Below, piece by piece: positions 43,102-53,300 of a stretch of DNA of 64,000 nt. Below the pieces are notes generated by a model. That model ran no database searches and was not told the DNA's origin. It saw only the letters and a program-made list of their open reading frames with translations. Origin of the DNA: Euglena gracilis (lineage: Eukaryota; Euglenida; Euglenophyceae; Euglenales); contig CP154955.1 of assembly GCA_039621445.1 (NCBI GenBank), positions 30,697,471 through 30,761,470 on the forward strand, in the 5' to 3' direction. Numbering within the stretch: position 1 is the first letter of the stretch; every line of letters begins with the position of its first letter. The translations under genes were made by a program, and so were the position numbers.

Positions 43102-43541
43102 TAATGGCAAAATAAAAGCAACAAAGAATGTGTTTTTTTTCTTCAAAATGGCAAAAAAAACGGCTTACTTTTAAATGCAGTTCTACAAGCTATTACCATC
43201 TCCTTGTTCTGCCCAACGCACCTTCACACCCATTCTATTTCTTCTATTTCTAGTTTTTTGGGGGGGTACTTGTTCGCTGTACGACCCCCATCTCCAAGGG
43301 GGTGGCGCGGGTCACGGGGGGGTCACGGGGGGCAAATGGCAGTTTCGGGGACCTTGTGGGTGGACTCGGTGAGAACATGGAAGGCACAAATCGCTGCCCA
43401 TCGATTGCAAACCTCCTTGCACAGTCAAAAATTTCGCACCCCTCATTTGCGGGTCACGGGGGGGGTCACGGGGGGGGGGGGTCACGGGGGGGTCACGGGG
43501 ACCGCACCCCCCAAAACCACGACCCCCAAACGGCAGAGTCG
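43102..43541. other. No gene; GGTCACGGGG repeats
   Basis: GGGTCACGGGGG occurs at about 43311 and 43321, and at least four more times at 43452-43500. Otherwise unremarkable. Confidence 0.6.
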
Positions 43542-43570
43542 AACCCTAACCCCAACCCTAACCCTAACTA
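43542..43570. repeat. Short telomere-like tract (CCCTAA units)
   Basis: About four units: CCCTAA, CCCCAA, CCCTAA, CCCTAA, then CTAAGG. Too short for a telomere; probably an interstitial tract at a repaired break or chance. It suggests a TTAGGG-type telomere repeat in this organism. Confidence 0.6.
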
Positions 43571-43910
43571 AGGTTGACGGCTTGTTTTTTTTTAAACAAA
43601 AAAAAACATGTTTCTTAAAAACGTTTTGGTGAAAAAAAATTGAAATTCTTTTTGAGAAAAAAGTTCATTTTTTATATCTGCATCTTCGTAGTCCACAAAG
43701 GGTACTGGCTTTCACATGTGCGACGCCTTGCCAACAACACCTTTTTGGGATGAACGGTAAGGAAAACTAAAAAACCTCACTTTTTGGTGACCAAAAAAAT
43801 GAAATTAGAACTTTTTCCTCAAAAAAATGGCCATATCGCAAGGAAAAGGGTTAATTTTTTGCTTTTTCAAAAAAACACGTTCTTTGGTGTTTTTTTTTAT
43901 GAGAAAAATA

Positions 43911-43986
43911 GGGGTTCAATCACGATTCCCGGTGCGGAAACGGGGGGCGCCCCCCGTTTCCGCACCGGGAATCGTGATTGAACCCC
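43911..43986. repeat. Perfect 76-bp palindrome
   Basis: 38-bp arms (GGGGTTCAATCACGATTCCC, then GGTGCGGAAACGGGGGGC) meet with no spacer and no mismatch. No gene nearby uses it. Confidence 0.93.
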
Positions 43987-44084
43987 GATTTTGGCTTAAA
44001 TCGTTACCCAAATTCACGGGCTTCCCCACAGTAGCCTAGCGGTTCCTAACCAGATGCCTATCGGCCAAAAATCGCGTATTTAGC

Positions 44085-44216
44085 ATTCACTAGTGAACTT
44101 TGGGCATTCACTAGTGCGCTATAGCGCACTAGTGAATGGCCACTTTTGATCACTAGTCCCAAGTGTGCACTAGTGAACATATCACTAGTGCGCACATGTT
44201 CACTAGTGATTGGAAT
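44085..44216. repeat. Cluster of CACTAGTG palindromes
   Basis: ACTAGT occurs seven times in 130 bp. The core is ATTCACTAGTGCGC-TATA-GCGCACTAGTGAAT (14-bp arms, 4-bp centre). A second set centres on CACTAGTGCGCACATG. The arrangement resembles the recombinase-site arrays elsewhere, but no gene accompanies it. Confidence 0.7.
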
Positions 44217-45989
44217 CCGATTTTTTTTTGTGTTTTTTACCCTCCAATCTTTTTCCCTCACAGTCCAATGAAGCGTTTTGCCAACATGATGGAAGCTCAG
44301 ATGCCCCGCCCCCTTAACGCATATGATTTTTGACTGTTTTACGTGGTGCTGGGTCCCTAGGAGCTACAGGGGGGTTGGTACACCCCTCCCCCCCCCTCTC
44401 CGAGGGCCTCGCCACGCCATTTACCCCCCCCCCCCCCCCCCTAGCCGGACCCCCTCGCCACGCCACCGGCGATTTTCGCGATTTTTTGAACGAAAATTTT
44501 GTTGGAAAACCATGGTACCCCCCCCCCCCCCCCCCTGGTCGCCGACCCTCTCGCCACGCCATTTACCCCCCTCCCCCCCCCCTATTCGGACCCCCTCGCC
44601 ACGGCGTACCAACCCCCACAGTACAGGCCCGGGCGCAAACCGCAAGTACATTAAATACGTCAGGAATAAAACCGCAAGGAATTTAATCCGGTGAGCCCCC
44701 GCCAGTCGGGGAATTAAATCCGGTCGCCCGTTTTTCGCAGTTTTTTTTTAAATCTTCGCCTCCAGGGTCGCTTGCCATAAACCGGCGATTTTCTTTCTCC
44801 TTTTTTTTGTCGGTTCGTAAACGCGCAGAAAACCTTTTTTTGGCTACTTTTCTTTTCCCCATTTTTTTTGTGCAAATAAAGCCTCCAAACGTCGAAAAAT
44901 GTTCCATCGCTTGTCCCTTTTTAATGGGCCCTGTGGCACCGAACTGGCCAAACATCCTGGCACCAAACTGGCCACCACCTGTGACAGCCCCCCCCCATCA
45001 CCAAATTGGGCCACCTGTGACAGCCCCCAAACTGGCCACTGGTGGAAAATAAGTTGAGTAGAAAATTGGCAACCACCTCTACACAAGAAAAACAAAATGG
45101 TGTCAGGGGGAGGCCTTTGCTGGCCCAGGGCCTTTTCAGGCCACTGGTGAAAAATGGTGTCAGTGGCCCTGCATGCAAAATTGAACTTTTCAGACGGTTC
45201 ACACACAGGAAATTCAAGGGACACATTTGCAAAACACAACAATGCAGCAGAAAAAAAAAGGCGCTACGTAACAAAAAAAATTGCACTGCAGCAGTTACAA
45301 AACATTTTTTACCTGCCTTCCTTCAGCTTCTGTTCTTCAGCTTCTGTTCTCAATTCACCTGATGAAAATGCATGCATCCAAACAAACAATTGCACTGTTC
45401 CCCAGCTTTTAACAAGTGTCAACAACACACACAGTCAATGTGTGTAAACTGTGTTGAGATGTTGGCCACGAATGATGCAACAGAAAATACACACAGAAAG
45501 AGGACAATAACTAAGAGGACAGAACGTTGAACTAAAAAAAAGCACATGATTCCACAGATGCATGCCACAGACATTTGATGCAACAGCCAGAGACTTTTCA
45601 TTAAAATTCATTTTCCCAGGCTAAAAGTGGAAAAGACCAACACAGCCGACTTTAATTGAAAATGAGCAATTCAGCAGAACAAGCGAGATCATACCTTCAA
45701 ACGTGAAGGTCTTTATCTTCAAATTTAACCATTGCTACTTCTTCCCACAAGCTTTGCTGCCTGTCTTGGGAGCCCTGGAGTGTGGTGAAAAAATGATTTG
45801 ATTGGTAAGGGACATAAACCTATCTGTGATGAACTTCTTCAGCAGCTTTGACCAATTCTTGCACCGCTTCAGGGTTCGCCTTCTTATCACTGGGTACCAA
45901 AATTTTCTTCATCGGTTTCTGACCATGTGTCCAACTGTGGGGGGCCAAAAGGACGCGTATACTTTCGCTATTTCAGGTAAGTAATACTC
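44217..45989. other. No confident gene
   Basis: 44375-44610 has three diverged copies of a CTCGCCACGCCATTTACCCC / CGGACCCCCTCGCCACG block separated by C runs. 44930-45060 repeats words like GGCCACCTGTGACAGCCCC. GGAATTTAATCCGGTGAG at about 44680 resembles the sequence flanking the insertion at 46003. The region after 45060 shows no recognised content. Confidence 0.5.
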
Positions 45990-46002
45990 GGGGGAATTAA
46001 TT

Positions 46003-46502
46003 TCGCCAACAGGCACAATGCCGTCCAGGACGCCCTTTTTAACCTCCTGTCCGCAAACGGCCAAAGTGTACAGCGCGAAGTTCAGGTGCCCAATCAACCG
46101 GACACCTCGCTCCGGCCAGCCGATCTGTTGCTCGCCACCTGGCAAGATGGAAAACCCACAGCTGTCGATCTGACCGTTGCGCACGGGTGGCAAGCTGCGG
46201 AGAGAAGCGGGACCCGGGAACGCTGGAGAACCTTCCTTAAGCGTCGGGAGCAAGCGAAACACGCCAAATACGATGTCCCATGTCGCAACGGCGGTTGGTC
46301 ATTCGCCACTGTGGCAATGGGCACGTGGGGTGGGCTGGGACCGGAAAGTGCCAAACTACTGGCCAGAATGGTAAAACGGACCGCTACGTGGGAGCAGGGT
46401 GACGTGCGTTGCACACGACAGGCCGAAGGCTATCAGCTTATCGCGTTGGCCCTCTTCCGCCAAGTGGCACAGATGCTACGCCCGAAACACTTCCTTCATT
46501 GA
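46003..46502 (+). pseudogene. C-terminus of an R2-type retroelement (endonuclease end)
   Basis: Starts mid-protein at FANRHNAVQDALFNLLS and runs to a natural stop at 46502. It is about 90% identical by eye to the last 165 residues of the ORF at 62762-64000: DTSLRPADLLLATWQDGKPT, then AVDLTVAHGWQAAERS. The D...D-(x)n-K pattern belongs to the restriction-like endonuclease of R2-type elements. Confidence 0.88.
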
Positions 46503-46950
46503 CCTCTCTAACCGACTCCGCGCTGATCGCGTCAACACGCCCGCCGGTCGCCACAACGCCCGGAAAAAGGAACCGAGGCCCGGGAACCAAACGGTGGCTC
46601 ACAAAGCCGCCAAACGGTGGCCCACAAAGCCACCCAACCGCCCACAACCATGCCCCACAACCGCGAACGTGATCTCCCCGATAACGGACCAGGTTGCCCG
46701 AAGGGCACCAACCCCACCAGCAGTCGACCCCCGGCACTTACACGACCGCCTTGAAGCCCACTGGCCCCGCTGCTAATCCCCCTTACCCCCTACCTTGCCA
46801 CCGCACACAACCACACTGCCCATGGGCTGCGCCCATCTGTACATAGCCCCCCTCCCTCGAACTCTGGCAAACCCAGTAGGCTGTGCCACTGGTCGGTGGA
46901 CTCGGTTCGCCCCACCACCGTATATGTATCCCGCCCGCAAAAAAAAAAAC
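46003..46950 (+). mobile_element. 5'-truncated R2-type insertion with 13-bp target duplication
   Basis: Flanked by identical GGGGGAATTAATT (45990-46002 and 46951-46963). It carries the protein C-terminus, about 310 bp of 3' UTR, the shared 3' tail (46815-46920: CATCTGTACATAGCC, then CCAGTAGGCTGTGCCACTGG and CCCACCACCG), and ends with about 12 A. This is the expected product of target-primed reverse transcription. Confidence 0.9.
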
Positions 46951-47088
46951 GGGGGAATTAATTCCGTGGACCACCCGACAGTCGAGGAATTTAACCGGAT
47001 TTAATTCCCCCGAGGTTTTTCGTCCAACCGAATTTAATGTCCACGAGATTTAGGCCCGGGCCTGTAGTGGATGCCCTTTTGGGCTCCG

Positions 47089-47668
47089 GAGCTGGGGTCC
47101 CCACGGCCAGCCAGATACCGACCAGACCTCCTCCTCCTCTTTTTTTCACCAGCCACCAGCCAGACCTCCTCCTCCTCTTTTCTCCCAGCCACCAGCCATG
47201 GCCAGCCGCGGCTGGCCGCGGCTGGCGCCTCCTCCTTTTTTAGTGCCCACCGGGGACTAATTGAAAAGAAAATTGAAAGTAGGGCACAGTCACCACGGCG
47301 CCACCTCGCCCGTTTTTATCACGCTCGACGGCTGCGCTCGCCAGGTTAAATCACAGCATCCATGCCGGCGGATGTGCCAAAGGCGAGCAGAAGGAACCGT
47401 GGTCAGTGGGACTAAAAGTGCTTCTGAGCCTGGATAGCTCAGTAAGACGAGACTATTTTTCGGGTGGATACCACCCCCCCCTTTATTTGAGCACACCCAC
47501 GGGCCAAAGGGAGCTGGGGTCCCCACGGCCAGCCAGATACCAGCCAGACCTCCTCCTCTTTTTTTCACCAGCCACCAGCCAGACCTCCTCCTCTTTTCTC
47601 CAAGCCACCAGCCACGGCCAGCCGCGGCTGGCCGTGGCTGGCCGCGGCTGGGGCCCCTCCTCCCTTTT
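47089..47668. repeat. Two direct copies of a 150-bp GC-rich block plus a MITE fragment
   Basis: GAGCTGGGGTCCCCACGGCC through GCCAGCCGCGGCTGGCCG appears at 47089-47235 and 47510-47665. Just before the second copy, a fragment of the TA-flanked MITE (47471-47508, CCACCCCCCCCTTTATTTGA) is cut short. The stretch before it, GCCTGGATAGCTCAGTAAGA (about 47428), looks like the 5' part of a tRNA. Confidence 0.75.
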
Positions 47669-49564
47669 TTTTTTGTGGCTTCAAAAATTATATAGGGCGA
47701 AGACCGCACGACGCAACCAGAAGGATTGGGAATGCAAGCATTTTTTTGCGCGTGGGTGCAGGGATGGTTGTGGTAAAAACGGGTCGTTTTAAAACACGTG
47801 TTTAATTCGGATTAATACGATCGAGCCCCTGCGCCGTGTCCGGCATACCTCTTGAATGCGCTCCATCAACTTAGTCATCGAGAAGGAACTTGTATTTGTC
47901 CATGCCGATGTCCACACGGCATGGACGATTGGCAGAAATCACTGCATGAAGTGTATGGATTCAAAACAAAATTCCCCGGTTCACTCGCAGGAACTGGACA
48001 TTTTTTAGTATTAGGTCTTTTTTGCTGAGGTCTTTAATTTCCTTTCAAAATTTTTTGCCTCGCGCAGTTTTTCCGTGGTGTCCCCCCCCCGAGGAAGAGG
48101 AGCCCAAAAGGACCAAAAGCGGCAATTCTATTTTGGAAAACGGGTCTGTGCAGCACACGGTCGGTTGCGAAACATTTTATCTGTACCATCAGTGTTTATG
48201 ACACCCGGGAATGCGGTGAGAAGCGGTGCAGTCCCTCTATCGGCCGTGTTCATCAAGTAAGAAGGCGATCTTCCTCACTCGTTGCACCTTCAACCGCGTC
48301 CAGAAGGTTGCAGCCAAGGCTCACTTCTGATACATCTGTGCTTCTATGCTTCTGATGACAGTGGTTTTTTTTTCAGACCGGGGGGACCCCTCACCCCCCC
48401 CACGGGTCCACGACTAAAAATTCCATTCCAGGGACTCCACAGGAAAGCACCATCTCTTTTTTTCTATTTTTCTTATCTGGTGACGGAGATGACTTAGATG
48501 GGGGGGAGGTGAAGTGAGCCCTGTGAACCGCAAGTTAATCTCGTCGTAGACAACTGTCTCTCCACTCCGCAGCTGGCCCATGCGCACTGATGAATCCGCA
48601 GGCACAGGTCGCAGAGAGCGGGCAGAAACCCGCAGCGTCAGCCACATAGAACTTTTCTCACGAGAAATGGGCCAACTGCGGGGGGGGGGGGGGAGGGAGT
48701 AAAAATTTGTCACGTAACTTTCCCAAAAATTGAAGAGTAAAAATTTGTCACGGCAGAAGGAGATATTCGGGGGGGACTGAAAAACAGGAACTGATGTCGG
48801 GGGGGGGGGGACTTTTGGGGGGGGACGGGACTTTCTGGGGAGGGGAAAAACGACAGCTGAGTATGCAAAAAATGCAAATTATGCAAGTTGAATATTCCCC
48901 CCCCCTACATTCAGTCAAAAATGGGACTTGTTTTTGAGGTCTGAAACGAGAGGGAAAAAAAATCTCTGGGAATATGCTCGGCAAATTCTGAATCCTGATT
49001 GTTCCAAACGCATGGCCCAAGTCCATCTTCGTCGGGATGGTGGTCAACTTGAAGGCAATGTGGCAGTCCAGCACGAAGACATAACCATTGCGAATCTGAT
49101 CAGTGTGGTTCAACGATGACCTGAGAAAAGGTACAAAGTGGCCGATTTGTCCATCTCTTGCACATAATGGCACCAACCAGAAACATTTTTGAATCAAGAC
49201 ACAATAAAGCCATACAAAAAAACATTGAAGAGAGGCTTACCTGGCCAGTGAAGTCTCAGAGGCGGGATCGTTCCTGTCGTTCGAGGCCACATAACCACGG
49301 CAAATATCCTTGAGAGACACGTTCGCCAGGGATTCAGTGTACGACCAACAGGCACAGCTCCAATACCAGTACACATCAATTCCTCTGCACCTCTGCATAG
49401 TTCCACATCCGCTGGACCACGGGGATCATCTCTGCGTCGCATTCACTACAAGTAGCACGAGTGCGCCCATAACACAGGTGATATTTCACGAAGTAATGCC
49501 AAACACCATGTGCAGGTCTTCCACCAGGCATTGTGCTGAAAAGGATAAAATATAAGAGCAAGGG
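47669..49564. other. No confident gene
   Basis: G/C runs (48075, 48385, 48680-48700, 48800-48845), no recognised domain in any frame, no clear element ends. Short GT-AG-like stretches near 48100-48270 and 48930-49120 cannot be assigned. Confidence 0.45.
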
Positions 49565-49812
49565 GAGCGGTGGTGGGGCGAGCCGAGTCCACCGACCAGT
49601 AGCACAGCCTACTGGATTTGAGTGTTCAGGGGAGGGCTATATACAGAAGCGGAAGCAGCGGACTGTCTATAATATAAGATAATATAAGACTGTCTATAAA
49701 TATAAGAGGGCGGGATAATAATAATAAAACGGTGGTGGGGCGAACCGAATCCACCGACCAGTGGCACAGCCTACTGGATTTGAAGAGTTCAGGGGAGTAA
49801 GGCTATGTACAG
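49565..49812 (-). repeat. Two consecutive shared 3' tails of non-LTR elements
   Basis: Copies at 49565-49640 and 49725-49812 contain GGTGGTGGGGCGA, CCACCGACCAGT and GGCACAGCCTACTGGATTTG. The higher-coordinate copy is the 3' end of the element coded at 50313-55142. The lower one ends a separate, heavily truncated insertion. Between them are TATAA/ATAATA simple repeats such as a 3' terminus may generate. Confidence 0.8.
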
Positions 49813-50312
49813 AGGCAACAGTCTGTGCACGCTGGTGAAGGGAGGGAAGGTAAAAGGGGCGAGCTTAGAGAACAGTATAAGGCGCGAGGTGCGGGGGCAG
49901 GTAAGAGGGGTGAGCTTAGCGAAAAGATCTCGTCATGCTGCGGGTGCACAGGCGATTTGTAATCCTGTTCTCGACCTCCGCAATTCTGATTGGTCATTGA
50001 GATCTGGATTGGGTGGACGGGCCCTTCGTTTCCTATTGCACCAGGTTCGGGTCAGGAGGTGCGCTTGAAGGGGTTGTATGGTGGACCTGGCTGCCACTGG
50101 GCTTGAGGTCCCTCACGGGGGTTCAGCCCCCCTTCGATTGTGTGCGACTTCTGCACCTCCATGGTGGACGTCCGGAGAGAGTTCTCGGCTTTTTGAACTC
50201 CATTTCGGGTGTTTGGAGCTCAGCCTCGGGGCTATGAAGTACAGTAGGGTTTATGAGATTCAGGGAGGCAATGGTCAGCGAGCTCTTCGGGGCATTGTCC
50301 CCAAACCAATTG

Positions 50313-53300
50313 TCATCCAACCTCCCGGGCCAGAGTCATGCTTATTCCTTGCCAGCAGGTCCCCTCGACGCCCCTCCTCTCCCAGGCGTCGTGTTGGCCT
50401 GCTAGCAGCTTGATGCAGTTACCAACAAAGGTGAGCGCACCATCCCCCATGCCACCATAACAGTCCAAGACAAAGGGTATGAATGTCCAGCCTCTGCGTT
50501 GGCAACCATCTCCATACTTCTTTATCTTGTCCTGCTCTTGTTCCTCATGCCACTTGCCAATATCCTCCAAGCCAGCGCGATTTCGCGAAGGCGCAAGTGG
50601 GTGACGAATGGTGACGTCGATGGCTGCCGGGCCGTTTGCATCGTACCTGATGACGAATACGTCGCCTGGTCGTGAGCCATCTGGGGCACTTTCTTCCCTT
50701 CTGGCTGGGAAGCCTGCACGCTGCGCGAGCCCGAGGATGTGCGATTGCACCGCATTGTGCCGCCGGAAAATGTTGTTTTTATGGCAGCAGACAAGGTGGT
50801 GGCCTCTGACATCTGTGGGGTTGTGGCATCTTGGGCAGGCAGGTGGGCTGTCTGTAGCGCTGACCACCGGGGCACCTAGAGACCACTGGACGATGGCCTG
50901 AAATTCTCTGGTAGGAATCAATGTTTTGGTTGAGGCACACGGTGTCACTGAGGCCCATGCCATGGCGTGTGGCTTCATCTGGCAGGAGAACTTCAATTTT
51001 TCCGTCCCTTCCAAGGCGGCGTGCAGCCTCTGCTGTCGTGCTTCAGCACAAGCATTTCCCCAGAAGCGCTGTGTCAGCATCTCGGGCGTCAACAAATCAT
51101 GTCGACGCGGGTCATCACAGAAGGATTGAGCGGATGTTGGCCAGGAGCAGCTTCCTTTGATGGCTCCTACTGTCTCCGCGAAGTCGATGGAGAGTAGCGG
51201 AACAGAGCAGAAGGCTGGGAGGTCAAGGATCCGATCCCCTCGAATAACGAAATCCAGAGTTGCTGCCCATCTGGCGTTCACTCTCTCAACAACTGGGTCG
51301 CGGATACCCAAACCCCCCAGTCGAACCGGGAGAGTGGCTTGAACCCATTGTGGTTCCTCCAGTAGTCGTCCGCTGATGATGCTCATTGTATTCCGCACGG
51401 TTTTGCTGAGCAAGGCACATTGGTCTTGAGCATAGGAGGCCGGGGTTGCCCGCAGGAGGTCATTCACCTTGCATGCGTCCAGGCACATCCGAAGGATCGT
51501 GAATTGAACGTGTGCGGAAGGCACTCTCTGTAGGAGGGAACATGCTTTCATCGCAGCCTCGCACCGTCCAAACCAGGTGTGTTCAGCAAAGGTGCCGTCC
51601 GCTGGGTGGCACACCGGGACACCCAGGGATTTGATCCCTGAGCCAGGGATAAAAGGTGTCACCGGGATTTGTTGGAGGATGCTTGCTCCCATTGGAAGGG
51701 AGGACCATGCGGTACCGAAGGCCGGCCCCCACAGCGTGCACTTGTCCAGGTTGATTGCCACACCGATCGGATGGCCCTTTTCCAGGATCATTCGGACCGC
51801 AGCCTCGAGCTGGCACATGTTGCCCACGATGTGGGCGTCGTCCAGGTACCAGGCTTGCCTGCCACATACGGAATGAAGTTCTTCCACCAGTCCTTGAATG
51901 GCAAGGGCGAAAGCGGCGGGGCCACAAGGATCCCCTTGCTGGACCCCTGATTTACTTTGGAGGCAAGTATCCCCCAAGAAGAGACTGGAGTGTTCTGCAT
52001 AACATGTTTCCAGCCACGTGACCATTTCGGGGCATCTTTCTCTTGCCGCTTCCAATAAGGCATCACGGCGGACCCAGTTGAACGCGTTGCTGAAGTCTAG
52101 CTGTAGCACGCCCCAATCAGCGGCCTGTGTGCTACTTAGGGTGGTTACGAGGTGTTGCAGCCCCATTCCAATCAACCCACAAGCGTCGCGGCAACCCACC
52201 CCAAATTGTCCGGGCATTCCTTCTGCAATGAACTTGCGAACCGCGGGTTGTCTCATCAGCACCTTTCCGACCAATCTGCGTAGACACTCTCCCGACGCGA
52301 TCGGCCTTGTTCCTTCGTGTTCCGGGTCCAAGGGTGGTGGCAGCAAGTTACCGGCTTCGTTGACTTGTGCAGGGTGCTTTACCTTTCGCAGGGCTGTCAA
52401 GCGTGCGGAGGCCAAGATTTCGGCCGCCCCGACGGGCCACCCGTCGTTGATGCTTTTGAAGGCAAAGGTTGCCAATCCCTCAAGCAAGGATTCGGCCTGC
52501 CCTCCCGCCTCTCGGCTCAGCATTTCCTTGAGGTGGTCGGGTTTCAATCCCGACGGTCCCGCCGCAGACTCCTTCCCGAAGGAAAATACTGCCTTCCGGA
52601 CCAAGGAGAGACGGTCACGTCTCTCCTCCTCATCTGCCGGTGGAGGCGTTGCGACCCTCTTGTCCATGGGGCCCCGCCCTGGTGGCTCCTCAAATGGGTG
52701 CATGTCTTGGAGTCTTTTCCGAACGGTACGGTGCTTGTCGTCTTGCACACCGTCGGACAGCAACAATTGGCACGCCTTCCCCACTGCCCCTTTACCGACA
52801 AGGCGTTCCATCCGGCGAACAAAGCCTTCCTCTTGGACCTCCTCCTCTCGTCGGACCTGTCCCCGGGTTCGAACCAAGGTGGCCGGTTGCGCGCGGCGGC
52901 GTTGAGAATCTTCCCAGCTGTCATTCACGGGGCGTTTGAGATACGACTCCGCTCTCGCTCTGACGACTCTTCCGAGCCTCGCCCAGTGACCCCGTCCTCC
53001 TTTCCCCAAGGGCGCTAGGACAGACTTCGGGAAGGCCCAGAGGGCGTGGAGGGTCTCCCATGTTGGTCTTTCGTTGAAACATCTCAGGACAGTTGAGTAT
53101 GAATCACAGACAGCCGGCAAGGCCCCTTTCGGGATGATTGATACCGTCCCCCGGTGGTCCAGGGATATGTCTGTCCACGAGGGTGACAGTAGTGGGCACG
53201 GATCCGTCAAAGGGGAGCCCGTTCTCATTCCCGGCAGGAACACGGCATTCATTTCCACGTCGGCATCATCTAGGGCGCTTGGGCCCCTGGTGTTTGAGAC

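Noticed and set aside
47428-47470. Functional tRNA at GCCTGGATAGCTCAGT
   Set aside because: Only the 5' part fits; the 3' half is replaced by a MITE fragment and a GC-rich repeat.
51583-53018. Several plus-strand and alternative-frame ORFs over the retroelement
   Set aside because: They are shadows of the 1609-codon frame, whose RT, zinc-finger and endonuclease motifs are in the minus frame chosen.
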